Source: a virus
Reading direction: 5' to 3' (one strand)
IMG/VR virus record: IMGVR_UViG_3300017971_000425
Coordinates: 1 to 43,886 of that record
DNA length: 43,886 bases
The notes under the pieces were generated by a model. It was not told the origin of the DNA. It saw only the letters and a program-made list of their open reading frames with translations, and ran no database searches. Shown here piece after piece: positions 16,308 to 23,883 of the stretch. Within the stretch, counting starts at the first letter, position 1. Each line of letters starts with the position of its first letter. Position numbers and translations under genes: made by a program.

Positions 16308-17279
16308 ATGAGAATCTTGAGAACCTTGATAATTTTAATAGCATTTTTATTTGTATCTTGTGCTACCAAAATAGCTTCGTATCAACCTTGTTGTTGTTCT
16401 GATTGCGTTGATTGTAGCGAGACTCCAACAGATCCTGTTGATCCTGTTGATCCAACAAATCCTCCTTCCTTTGATTGCCCTGCCAACCTTTCTTGGTGTG
16501 TTAACTCCAACAAGCAGGTTATAAAGAAAAGTGATATCCGCTACGGGTCAGCAACTAACTTTGGTTCTGGCAAAGAAGAAACACTTCTGCTTGATACCTA
16601 CAGTCTTCCTTACGCAGGTAAAAAGCGCCCTGTTATGGTTGTTATTCATGGTGGAGGATACAGCATAACAAGCACAAAGACCACTGGTTGGGCACCTTGG
16701 GTTTCGGAACTGTTTGCAAAACGAGGTTTTTTTGTAGCGAGTATTGAGTATCGTAGGAATCGTGAGGTATGTAAGCAAAAGAAATGCTGGTCGCTTAAAC
16801 CAAGTCCGCTTTTCCAACATCCCGTACACGACACTAAATCTGCGATACGTTATATAAGAAAGAATGCAACAGCTTTAAAAATCGATTCCAATAAGATTGG
16901 TTTGTTCGGTTGTTCTGCTGGCGGGAGAACAACCATAGATACACTAGCCCAAAATTGGGGAGAAGGTAGTTCTGGCAATAGTGGGTACTCATCAAAAGCC
17001 TCGGCAGGAATAGGCTTGTCAGGTACTATTTCTGACTTCAGCCAATTGAAAACAAGAGGCATTGCTCCCTACATTGACTTTCATAACACAATAGATAATT
17101 TAGTTCCTTATAAAGGAGCCTTAGATACTAAGAAGTACTTGGATTCTATAGGGTCCGTAAATTACTTACACACAATTGCTGGAAAAGGTCATTGTCCTAA
17201 TATTTTTGGACTGCCACAAGGTCAGACTGCGGAATTCAAAAAGATGATGGGATTTTTGATCCATTACATGAACCTATAA
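16308..17279 (+). CDS. Lipoprotein alpha/beta-hydrolase (carboxylesterase-like)
   Basis: The 323-residue product starts with a signal peptide (residues 2-17) ending in FVSC, an imperfect lipobox, so C18 may be lipidated. A Cys- and Pro/Asp/Thr-rich linker follows (20-55). The catalytic domain has HGGG (114-117, oxyanion hole), the nucleophile elbow GCSAGG with S203, and probable D263 and H295, the order found in HSL/BD-FAE-type esterases. It probably acts at the cell envelope on ester substrates such as O-acetylated or lipid-linked surface groups. GAAAGGA precedes the start. Arg codons include CGT, CGC and CGA with a single AGG, unlike neighbours. This and the flanking repeats indicate acquisition by transfer. 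Confidence 0.83.
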   Translation: MRILRTLIILIAFLFVSCATKIASYQPCCCSDCVDCSETPTDPVDPVDPTNPPSFDCPANLSWCVNSNKQVIKKSDIRYGSATNFGSGKEETLLLDTYSLPYAGKKRPVMVVIHGGGYSITSTKTTGWAPWVSELFAKRGFFVASIEYRRNREVCKQKKCWSLKPSPLFQHPVHDTKSAIRYIRKNATALKIDSNKIGLFGCSAGGRTTIDTLAQNWGEGSSGNSGYSSKASAGIGLSGTISDFSQLKTRGIAPYIDFHNTIDNLVPYKGALDTKKYLDSIGSVNYLHTIAGKGHCPNIFGLPQGQTAEFKKMMGFLIHYMNL

Positions 17280-17284
17280 CCTAA

Positions 17285-17308
17285 AACCCGCTACCCCGCT
17301 AGCGGGTT
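17285..17308 (+). terminator. Hairpin after the esterase gene
   Basis: A perfect 9-bp stem (AACCCGCTA / TAGCGGGTT) encloses a six-base loop, six bases after the esterase stop. No T-run follows on the + strand, whereas TTTT follows on the - strand, so it may act in either direction or only protect the mRNA 3' end. It belongs to the inserted segment. Confidence 0.55.
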
Positions 17309-17314
17309 AACTAA

Positions 17315-17441
17315 GATAGACAATGAAAGCATGAAAAACATCACTCCATTGTTTGACAAGCTCATGGCACTGGATGAGGTGAAGAAGGCGTTCAAATTCA
17401 TATTGTTCGGAGGCAGACGTGGTTCAGGTAAAGTTGAATAA
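17315..17441 (+). repeat. Direct repeat copy 2 (zincin 3' end remnant)
   Basis: This is the second copy of the 127-bp repeat, coding for the last 42 codons of the zincin followed by TAA at 17439. It has no start of its own; its frame is open from just after the esterase stop. The next small gene probably starts inside it at GTG 17419, which shows that this copy lies at the native junction. Confidence 0.95.
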
Positions 17442-17640
17442 TTCATATCATGGAACTTCCGTTTATGTGAGAACCAAAAACATGCCTCTCACACCCGCTC
17501 AGGTCAACAGGGTGTGGGAGACTCTTTGCGGGGATCATGAGTGCAAACACTGCTGTCCGAAATTGGGTGTTTTTGGAGATCAGGATTACGATATTGTCCC
17601 GGCAAGAAATTCCTTTGAAATCGGCCCCAAGAAAGCTTAA
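17419..17640 (+). CDS. Small Cys-rich protein (up to 73 aa)
   Basis: The frame can start at GTG 17419, five bases after GGAGG and within repeat copy 2, or at ATG 17482. The product contains CGDHECKHCCP (near residues 38-48), a likely zinc knuckle, then an acidic and Pro-containing C-terminus. No family was recognised. A start inside the duplicated sequence means that its expression context differs with and without the inserted segment. Confidence 0.6.
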   Translation: MVQVKLNNSYHGTSVYVRTKNMPLTPAQVNRVWETLCGDHECKHCCPKLGVFGDQDYDIVPARNSFEIGPKKA

Positions 17641-17652
17641 CGTTCGATGCAG

Positions 17653-17681
17653 TTGATCGGAGCATAAACCCCGAATAAAAT
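17653..17681 (+). promoter_or_regulatory. Candidate sigma70-type promoter for the capsid genes
   Basis: TTGATC (17653-17658) and TAAAAT (17676-17681) are separated by 17 bases, matching the -35/-10 spacing, with four and five of six consensus bases. It lies in a 78-base gap upstream of the prohead protease, one of the few sizeable gaps in the window. A start near 17688 would leave a leader of about 30 bases. No sequence for a phage-specific factor was identified. Confidence 0.5.
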
Positions 17682-17718
17682 TAATGCATGATGCAAATCC
17701 GTATGCACAGGAGCAAGC

Positions 17719-18510
17719 ATGCATGAAGAATTAAACGAATATGGGTTCTATGTCCGGTCAGACGGGAGTTTCTATGCATTCGTGGATGCATCCGACATCG
17801 GTTTTGGAGAACCTGTTTTAAAAGCGGAAAAGAAGGGACAAACCAAGGTCTATCCCTTCATTGGAACTGCATCTACGCCTGACAAGGACAGGGAAGGCGA
17901 CATTGTAATACAAAAAGGACTAAACTTCGCTCCATTCAAGGAATTTGGAGAATTCAACTGGAATCACATTCCCCATGCCATGACAGGCGTTCCCACCGGG
18001 AAAAAAGCTTGGTTTGAAGAGCCGGGCTGGCGTTGTCAGGGCGAAATCATATCAAATCTTCCTATCTTTGACGGTTATACAACCGACATGGTGGTCCAGC
18101 AGCACAACCAGTTGAAAAAGGCCGGTTTCAACCGTGGCCTTTGCCTTTCCATCGAAGGCAAGATTCAAAAGCGATCAGGAGATGGCCGATTTGTAGCAAA
18201 AGCAGACATATATAACATTGCACACTCATTCAGACCGCAAAACATCAATTGCACAGTCACAATGTTGGCTAAAAGCATGATGGGCAAAACGCCTCTTCTC
18301 ATGCGTGACAGATATTACGAAAAGTTGGACAAGGCACTTGCCGTACCAGCCGTAAAGGATTTCACGAAAGAGGATTTAGAGGGTGGCGACGACAGAACAG
18401 TCAGTAAGGAAAAACTTGTAAAACACCTTATTAAAAAGGGTTACAGCAAGTCCGTGGCAGAAAAATATTCACAGAAGTATTTATCCGGGAAATTCAATCT
18501 CGATAAATAA
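17719..18510 (+). CDS. Prohead maturation protease
   Basis: The 263-residue protein has features of phage prohead proteases (HK97-type S78/U35): TPDKDREGDIV in the first strand region, a candidate catalytic His in FNWNH (H83), and LSIEG with S144, usually the nucleophile motif. These self-cleaving enzymes remove scaffold and capsid N-termini before expansion. The last 60 residues are basic and helical (EKLVKHLIKKGY) and may tether the enzyme in the prohead. CAGGAG precedes the start. Position before scaffold and capsid agrees. The exact subfamily is uncertain. Confidence 0.74.
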   Translation: MHEELNEYGFYVRSDGSFYAFVDASDIGFGEPVLKAEKKGQTKVYPFIGTASTPDKDREGDIVIQKGLNFAPFKEFGEFNWNHIPHAMTGVPTGKKAWFEEPGWRCQGEIISNLPIFDGYTTDMVVQQHNQLKKAGFNRGLCLSIEGKIQKRSGDGRFVAKADIYNIAHSFRPQNINCTVTMLAKSMMGKTPLLMRDRYYEKLDKALAVPAVKDFTKEDLEGGDDRTVSKEKLVKHLIKKGYSKSVAEKYSQKYLSGKFNLDK

Positions 18511-18536
18511 TAGTTATTTTAACTTTGGAGGCGAGC

Positions 18537-19400
18537 ATGGGAGATAATATCTTCAAGGCGGCAACCGACGAGCTTGATCAGATGATTGCAACTGAGGAAA
18601 ACAATGAATCTCAGGGAAAAGTCGAAGAGCAAGATCTAGGCAAGGCCATTATCAAGGGAATCACTGATGCAGTCGCACCGTTGTTGAATAAGGCCCAGAA
18701 AGGCGCTCCAACATCGGACCTCAGTGCAGAGAAAGACAAAAGGGGAACATTGACGGATTCTGGAAAAGATCCGGCTGAGACACCCAAGAAGTCAGGCGGT
18801 CAGTATCCTGACAGCAAGCAGTACACATCGATGAAGGCGGATGACGACTACAACGATGACGATGACGATGACGATACCCCGCCAAAATTCTTCAAGAAGA
18901 AGAAAAAGAACATGAAGAAAATGTGCAAGAAGTCGGAATTGCTTGAAGACGAAGAAGACGACATGGAAGAATATGATGCGTCTGAATTCATCGATGGCAT
19001 GGGTGACGCTGTTGAAGAGATCGGAAAGTCCTGCCAGAGATTGGAAGAGGGCGTTGCGGTTTTCGGTGAATTGCTCGCTGAAAATGCCGATCCCAACAGG
19101 GACAAGCTTCTTGTTTCGTTGGCGAAGTCCATGCAGTTTGTCATCGACAAGGTGACAAAGATCGAAAAGGCATACGTCCAGCATTCCGATTTGATGAAGT
19201 CAATCGCACAAATGCCGGGAATGCCGAAGGTCGCTGGAATGGCTTTGGCGAAATCTGAAGATTCGCAGACTGAAAACAAGAGGATTTCTGCCGAAGACAG
19301 GAATCGTTTGTTCAAGGCTGCTGTATCAGGTCAGATTTCTCAGGCCGAAATGAAACACGCAAAAGAGACAGGCGATTTGTCCTGCCTCAAAAAAGCTTAA
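18537..19400 (+). CDS. Probable capsid scaffold protein
   Basis: The 287-residue product is highly charged and low in aromatic residues. It has an acidic N-terminal half with seven consecutive Asp residues at about 107-113, then a Lys-rich stretch, a second acidic stretch, and a helical C-terminal half (about 140-230). This composition and its place between protease and major capsid fit an internal scaffold cleaved out by the protease. No sequence family was recognised. ATG 18537 with GGAGGCG upstream is preferred to ATG 18525. Confidence 0.65.
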   Translation: MGDNIFKAATDELDQMIATEENNESQGKVEEQDLGKAIIKGITDAVAPLLNKAQKGAPTSDLSAEKDKRGTLTDSGKDPAETPKKSGGQYPDSKQYTSMKADDDYNDDDDDDDTPPKFFKKKKKNMKKMCKKSELLEDEEDDMEEYDASEFIDGMGDAVEEIGKSCQRLEEGVAVFGELLAENADPNRDKLLVSLAKSMQFVIDKVTKIEKAYVQHSDLMKSIAQMPGMPKVAGMALAKSEDSQTENKRISAEDRNRLFKAAVSGQISQAEMKHAKETGDLSCLKKA

Positions 19401-19414
19401 AGCGGAGGTGAACC

Positions 19415-20995
19415 ATGATGAACGCAACTGAAAATCAGGTTTTGGAAATGATCCGCAAGGCGTTGTCTGTGGACAGTTCCACAGGTGTAAGCATTGAGCC
19501 TTACATAAAGGAAGACTTAGAGGATGAGGCGTATGTCCAGCTTTACAGCGAGACAGATCCCGCCGAAATGTCACTTTTGAAGGATATTCCAAGACAGAAG
19601 GCTGAACAGGTAAACCATGAGTTTTCAATCGTTGACCGATATGGAAACCACAAGACAAAGGCTTCCTTTGCACCCAACAGTCTTCCTCCAGAATCAAACA
19701 TCGAAGGTTCAAGGCGAGTAGTCACCTTGAAGCCATACGGAAAGACAAGCGCCGTCCAGGGTCTGACTGTATTGCAAAATACAATCAGGGCTATGGGACA
19801 GCCTGACATTGCATCTGCAAACGACATGGCAGTGAAACTGCTTCTCCAATACCAGATCAATGCAAGTCTTTATTCAGAAGACACAAGAGACACTTTGGAC
19901 GGGAACGTTTTCAAGGGCGTATTCCAAGGAATCGACGAATACACCAAGTCTCCATTGGCTACAACTCCATTCTCAAACACAGACATTTTTGTCGATTTGA
20001 GAGGCCAGCCTTTATTGCCTGACGGACCAAAAGGCATCCGTACAGCGGCAACAGGTTTCGGCAAAAGGCATGGTTCCATGAAGAGAATCTACATGGCACC
20101 TGAAGTATTGGAAATCATCGAGTCAAACCTTGATCCCGCTGCACGTTTCCAGATTCAGCCTCAAGGAAACACCAAGGGAATGATTATCGGCAACAGTGTT
20201 GACGGTATGAGGGTACAGGGCAATGTAGTTCATTTCAGAAGAGATGCTGCACTTTCCTCTGTAGTCAAGACAGGCGATCCAAATGGAGTTGCAATTCCTG
20301 GTGCTCCAGCAGGTTTCACATTCGGCGGTGCGGGCGCAGGTTCAATCACCCAACCGGCAGTCAATGCAGGTGGAACAGGCAAATTCGCAGCCAATGGCGA
20401 ACGTCTGACAGGCATGGTCTACATTGTATGTGCCGTGAATGAAGTCGGCGAATCAATTGGTTCAAATGTCTCCAACGCTGTCAACGCAGTTGCCGGTCAG
20501 ACAATTGAATTCGATATCACTCCAAGGGGTGATGAATTGAGCTTCAGGATTTACAGGGGCTACATTTCCGATCCTTCACAGGTAGGAACATTCATGGAGC
20601 CGGTTGTAAGAGATCCCAAATTCATCATGGAAATCCCGAACGGAGCGGCAATTGGCAACACTACACCAATCACAGTCATCGATGACGATTCCTACATACC
20701 CGGAACATCTTGGGCATGGGGAACAGATCTTTGGTCGCCAAACGCAGCAGCCATCGATCAGGGAAGTGCTCCAACAAGTGCGACAAACGAATATACAGTC
20801 GGCAAGTCTGCTGTAGCCTTGGCTCAGTTGACCGGACTGTTTGAATTTGATCTTGCCAAACTTGGTTGGTTGTATTCCAACAAGTTGTTTGCTCACGTTC
20901 TAGCGCCTCAAGTGCCTAGACCTTGGGTAAATGTTGTCTGGATGAATGTCGGCGGTATCGAACATAAGAAACCGTTGCTTGATCGACCATATTGA
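19415..20995 (+). CDS. Major capsid protein (HK97-like) with Ig/Fn3-like insertion
   Basis: The 526-residue protein follows the scaffold, and GGAGGTG precedes it. N-terminal residues 1-80 are acidic and helical; residues 80-290 contain the expected mixed P/A-domain-like pattern, with a segment RIYMAPEVLEIIE typical of HK97-fold major capsid proteins. Residues about 305-425 have a fibronectin/Ig-like pattern (VYIVCAVNEVGES, then FRIYRGY), suggesting a surface-exposed inserted domain. The C-terminal 100 residues return to a capsid-like pattern. A strong hairpin terminator follows, as is common after a highly expressed capsid gene. Confidence 0.78.
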   Translation: MMNATENQVLEMIRKALSVDSSTGVSIEPYIKEDLEDEAYVQLYSETDPAEMSLLKDIPRQKAEQVNHEFSIVDRYGNHKTKASFAPNSLPPESNIEGSRRVVTLKPYGKTSAVQGLTVLQNTIRAMGQPDIASANDMAVKLLLQYQINASLYSEDTRDTLDGNVFKGVFQGIDEYTKSPLATTPFSNTDIFVDLRGQPLLPDGPKGIRTAATGFGKRHGSMKRIYMAPEVLEIIESNLDPAARFQIQPQGNTKGMIIGNSVDGMRVQGNVVHFRRDAALSSVVKTGDPNGVAIPGAPAGFTFGGAGAGSITQPAVNAGGTGKFAANGERLTGMVYIVCAVNEVGESIGSNVSNAVNAVAGQTIEFDITPRGDELSFRIYRGYISDPSQVGTFMEPVVRDPKFIMEIPNGAAIGNTTPITVIDDDSYIPGTSWAWGTDLWSPNAAAIDQGSAPTSATNEYTVGKSAVALAQLTGLFEFDLAKLGWLYSNKLFAHVLAPQVPRPWVNVVWMNVGGIEHKKPLLDRPY

Positions 20996-21006
20996 TAAGA
21001 TAAATG

Positions 21007-21028
21007 GCCGGGCTAGTCCCGGCATTTT
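21007..21028 (+). terminator. Rho-independent terminator after the capsid gene
   Basis: GCCGGG (21007-21012) pairs with CCCGGC (21018-21023) across a CTAGT loop, followed by ATTTT. The stem is short but wholly G-C. It starts 11 bases after the capsid stop codon. Confidence 0.75.
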
Positions 21029-21046
21029 AACGACAGAGGTAATGAC

Positions 21047-21364
21047 ATGGGATGGAAGATAGACAAGTTAGGCATCAGCTCAAGGGATTTGCATGCGAGA
21101 GAACAAAACCCTGTGAAGTCTAATTACGGAAGCAAGTGGAAATTCGCCAAAAAGAAGGACCATGATGCAATGACCGGAGAAAAGGCATCAGCTCCAAAGC
21201 CGGTCCCTGAATTGAATCATGATGAGATCAAACCTTTGAGTGAAGAAGATTTGGGCAAATTGACAAAAGCGCAATTGGCGGAAATCGGTGCATCTTTGGG
21301 AGTCACTGACCTTAGTGGAACCAGAGACAAGATGATTAATGCCATATTAAGCAAACAGAAGTAA
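21047..21364 (+). CDS. HeH/SAP-like small head protein (105 aa)
   Basis: Residues 67-103 (EEDLGKLTKAQLAEI...DKMINAIL) match the helix-extended-helix/SAP-like pattern seen in many phage capsid-associated proteins. The N-terminal half is basic and flexible. It lies between two terminators just after the major capsid gene, where decoration or head-completion proteins are often encoded. The SD is AGAGGTAATG-like upstream of ATG 21047. A structural role is inferred from domain and context. Confidence 0.65.
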   Translation: MGWKIDKLGISSRDLHAREQNPVKSNYGSKWKFAKKKDHDAMTGEKASAPKPVPELNHDEIKPLSEEDLGKLTKAQLAEIGASLGVTDLSGTRDKMINAILSKQK

Positions 21365-21380
21365 TATTGGAAATTTCAGG

Positions 21381-21412
21381 CGGGCCATTGTATGCAGTGG
21401 CCTGTTTTTTTT
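21381..21412 (+). terminator. Strong rho-independent terminator
   Basis: A 10-bp stem (CGGGCCATTG with CAGTGGCCTG, two G-T pairs) with a TATG loop is followed by eight T residues. It closes the capsid transcription unit. Confidence 0.9.
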
Positions 21413-21422
21413 AGGCGGCGTC

Positions 21423-21698
21423 ATGGCAGTTGGCAGAAAACTAAGAACACCTGTTTTTTTCGATGATCCCAGCGGGAACAAGGATTGCATAAACGACACT
21501 TATGCAACAACGCATAAATTTGAATCAGGTACGTTGAGAGTTTATCTTGATTCCATATCCTTGCTTAAAGATATTGATTTTGAAGAGCTGGCAGGAAACA
21601 ATGGTTTTAGAATACTGACAGATCAGACAGACAGGGACAGGCTTCATGAGCTGCCACGATGTAACGATAAAATGTGGGCGCATTACATCAGGGCATAG
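21423..21698 (+). CDS. Small virion-type protein (91 aa)
   Basis: The core has the pattern T-x-H-K-F-x-S-G-T-L-x-V-Y-L-D (residues 29-43) followed by a D-F-E turn and NNGFRIL, a beta-strand arrangement common in phage fibre and neck domains (V-L-N-G...D-Y-x-x-x-N-G-F). AGGCGG lies just upstream in the T-run of the terminator. It is expressed by read-through or from an unseen promoter. A structural role is likely, but the exact one is unknown. Confidence 0.6.
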   Translation: MAVGRKLRTPVFFDDPSGNKDCINDTYATTHKFESGTLRVYLDSISLLKDIDFEELAGNNGFRILTDQTDRDRLHELPRCNDKMWAHYIRA

Positions 21699-21703
21699 TT
21701 TTT

Positions 21704-21712
21704 TGGTATAAT
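21704..21712 (+). promoter_or_regulatory. Extended -10 promoter for the virion gene block
   Basis: TGGTATAAT is a perfect TGnTATAAT extended -10 box, starting six bases after the preceding stop codon and about 22 bases before the next start. The upstream -35 match is poor, as is usual for extended -10 promoters. It follows terminators at 21007 and 21381 and so would restart transcription into the long virion gene series. Confidence 0.62.
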
Positions 21713-21734
21713 GAAATAAAAAAAGGAGTGTGCT

Positions 21735-23054
21735 ATGCCTCAAGTCGATCTAACAAGAACAGATTTCATGGCTCGACAGATTATTACGTCTTCTTTGGAT
21801 TCTGTACGTCAAGAAATGGCTTTTACTGGTTATTTTCGTGCAAATGACACCGTTGACATAATCGCATTGGATGCATGCGGTTGTCAGGTGGGTTCAGCTC
21901 TTGCAACAGGGTTGAATGTTGATGGAATCGAAAAGGACGCCGCCTTGACATTCGATTCCTCAGTAGACACATCAACCGCACTGCCAGCAGGTGCTGTAGG
22001 TTGGTATGCAGTCGTAAGAGACATATGGGACGGACAAAATGCGGTTGACCGCCTGTATCGCAGCGCACCGGACACAAACACGCCGGGTTCATTGCAGATA
22101 TGCACCAACATTGACAGTGGAACGCTGAACTCTCCGGGTGCTGGCCAAACAGCGTTTTTGACACCAGATGTCTTTTTGTTCAGGGTTAACGATGAGGTTG
22201 ATGTCTTTTCCGACAACGGATTGATCGGAACAGGAAATATCGATTCCATCAGCATCAATGCCGATGAGGCAAACGACAAGTCCGAAATAGTGATCGATGC
22301 GCTTGTCGATATCAGTGCAGAAACAAACGTCAAAATATGCAGTAAAAATTTATCCGTTTTAGATGTTGTGACACGACTGCAGGAAAACATTGATGCAATC
22401 GATGAGCCTGTTGAAAACGAACCAATGGATGCATCTGATGGTTGCATGACCGTTTTTGAAGCAAACGATTTGTTTTTGCAGAACAGTTCCAAGGTATTTT
22501 TGGATGGCGTAAGGAAGTTCCCCGGAAACGCAGGAACAAGAGCGTCATTGTCAAATGACACCGGCAACGCACAGCTCGATATTACGAGCATGATCTTGAA
22601 TTCTAATGGAAACAACACCGAATTTGAGATGCTAGATCCTGCTGCTCCAACAAGTGCATTGGCGGTGACAGTGACCGGAAATTTCAATTCAGGATACAAG
22701 GTCAGCGTGTCTCTTGAAACAGATGGCGTTTCGGCCATAATTTCCACGGCACAGGAAGTTGCAGATGCTGTAAACGCAGATGCAGACGCAAAGAGAATCA
22801 TGCAATTGATTTATGGCGGTGACGGAACAGGAGTTCAGTCAGCATTGGTTGCAACAAACCTAACAGGTGGACTTGACGATGCGACAGGCTGGTATGCCGA
22901 ACTTCCTCCAGTGAAAGACAACAACAATACAAGCACAGGTTATAAGTTTATTGCATTCAACATTGATCCTTCAGACCGGAACAAGATGCAATCGCCTCCA
23001 AGATGCACTGAAGCCGTGTATATTGACTACAGAAAGGCGCTTGTAAACGCATAA
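21735..23054 (+). CDS. Virion structural protein (439 aa)
   Basis: The protein is Ala, Asp, Asn and Ser rich and beta-like. Residues 50-130 and 140-210 look like Ig-type domains. Residues 245-270 repeat the V-F-L-D-G pattern of the gene before it. Residues 280-380 carry a module with a ...TAQEVADAVNAD...G-G-D-G-T-G-V-Q...LTGGLDDA ending, which recurs in many phage sheath and fibre proteins. AAGGAG precedes the start. It is probably a neck, decoration or tail-associated component. Function within the particle is not determined. Confidence 0.62.
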   Translation: MPQVDLTRTDFMARQIITSSLDSVRQEMAFTGYFRANDTVDIIALDACGCQVGSALATGLNVDGIEKDAALTFDSSVDTSTALPAGAVGWYAVVRDIWDGQNAVDRLYRSAPDTNTPGSLQICTNIDSGTLNSPGAGQTAFLTPDVFLFRVNDEVDVFSDNGLIGTGNIDSISINADEANDKSEIVIDALVDISAETNVKICSKNLSVLDVVTRLQENIDAIDEPVENEPMDASDGCMTVFEANDLFLQNSSKVFLDGVRKFPGNAGTRASLSNDTGNAQLDITSMILNSNGNNTEFEMLDPAAPTSALAVTVTGNFNSGYKVSVSLETDGVSAIISTAQEVADAVNADADAKRIMQLIYGGDGTGVQSALVATNLTGGLDDATGWYAELPPVKDNNNTSTGYKFIAFNIDPSDRNKMQSPPRCTEAVYIDYRKALVNA

Positions 23055-23068
23055 GGACAGACTGACAG

Positions 23069-23452
23069 ATGGCCATTGACAGCAACAGGGTATACCATGA
23101 TGAAACTGGTAATACCTTTACAAGTGAAAAACTAGACAAGATCTTGGGCGAGATTGATTCTCGCTTGAGTTCTGCAAATTGTTTTCCTACCATAACAAGA
23201 ACATCCGGCTTGATTTCAAAAATAGAATATTTTTCAGATGTCGCAAGGTCGATCAAGAAAGCGGAAGTGACGTTCACCAGATACAACGGCAACGATGGAG
23301 TCAAGTATATTGGCGGATATACTTTCATATACTACAACGACGACACGACCGAAGACAGCAGGGTGACAGGAACACTTGTCAGAGATGTCAATGAAAATTA
23401 CATAACATCCTGCAACAATGTATTTTCAACGGGAGAAACTTCGCCATGTTGA
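23069..23452 (+). CDS. Probable virion protein (127 aa)
   Basis: An N-terminal helix (residues 18-32) is followed by a beta-rich part (45-120) with T-F-T-R-Y-N-G-N-D-G and G-G-Y-T-F-I-Y-Y strands. No family was recognised. AAGGA precedes the start. It overlaps the next gene by seven bases and lies in the virion block, so a structural role is likely. Confidence 0.55.
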   Translation: MAIDSNRVYHDETGNTFTSEKLDKILGEIDSRLSSANCFPTITRTSGLISKIEYFSDVARSIKKAEVTFTRYNGNDGVKYIGGYTFIYYNDDTTEDSRVTGTLVRDVNENYITSCNNVFSTGETSPC

Positions 23453-23883
23453 GTTGCGACAAGCTTGCTTTGGTTGAGGAACTGGTGCAACAGGCCGTTG
23501 CGAATTCAGGGAAACCTACCTACGATTTCGGAAAGGGCGGTGCGAATCCAGCGTGGACATGGTTGGAACATCATGGTCGTCCGACAAATAAAGTGGGGAT
23601 TCCCTTTGGTTTGAACAACGGCAAGCTAACTGAGATATGGGTTGGGAATGAAGATTTAGTCGCCTATAGCTTTGGAGTTTATTATCACTTTGGAAATGAA
23701 ATTGGTTTAACCCTTTTGAAACAGGTATCAATACCAGCGGCAAACAGGACTAAAACTTTTGCCGTAGGGGATATAGGTGACATCAGTGTTCCGAAAGACT
23801 GCCAGATAGCAACTAGAGTTATGACCGTAACAACAAGCCCGAAAAATATAGGTGCTCACCTGACGATTAGGGGAACAAATTAA
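23446..23883 (+). CDS. Probable virion protein (145 aa)
   Basis: Residues 25-145 form a beta-rich domain with alternating hydrophobic strands, ending IGAHLTIRGTN, in a jelly-roll-like rhythm. CGGGAG precedes the start, and the gene shares one base with the next ATG. It could be an exposed appendage or receptor-binding domain; no family was recognised. Confidence 0.55.
   Translation: MLSCDKLALVEELVQQAVANSGKPTYDFGKGGANPAWTWLEHHGRPTNKVGIPFGLNNGKLTEIWVGNEDLVAYSFGVYYHFGNEIGLTLLKQVSIPAANRTKTFAVGDIGDISVPKDCQIATRVMTVTTSPKNIGAHLTIRGTN

Larger units (their letters stand above)
16269..17314 (+). mobile_element. Putative inserted cargo segment (esterase plus hairpin)
   Basis: The 1,046 bases between the two repeat copies hold one lipoprotein hydrolase gene and a hairpin and interrupt the tightly overlapping gene order. 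There is no transposase, integrase or terminal inverted repeat, so this is not an insertion sequence. The layout fits a cargo module added with duplication of the recipient gene's 3' end. Recombination between the repeats would remove it and leave an intact zincin gene. The mechanism is inferred. Confidence 0.6.

Noticed and set aside
17285-17308. Integron attC site or phage attachment site
   Set aside because: The hairpin is short and perfect with no integrase or core-site motifs nearby; a mRNA-end or terminator role is simpler.
16269-17314. Insertion sequence or transposon
   Set aside because: There is no transposase, no terminal inverted repeat and no short target duplication; the flanking repeat is a gene 3' end of 127 bases.
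18843-18900. GAT/GAC run in the scaffold gene as a sequencing error
   Set aside because: The run remains in frame and encodes an acidic stretch typical of scaffolds, with the frame open on both sides.
21884-22801. Minus-strand open frame of about 305 codons opposite the 439-aa virion gene
   Set aside because: It is Ser/Thr-rich antisense of an Asp/Asn-rich coding frame, has no SD or neighbours on that strand, and the + frame has an SD and coupled neighbours.
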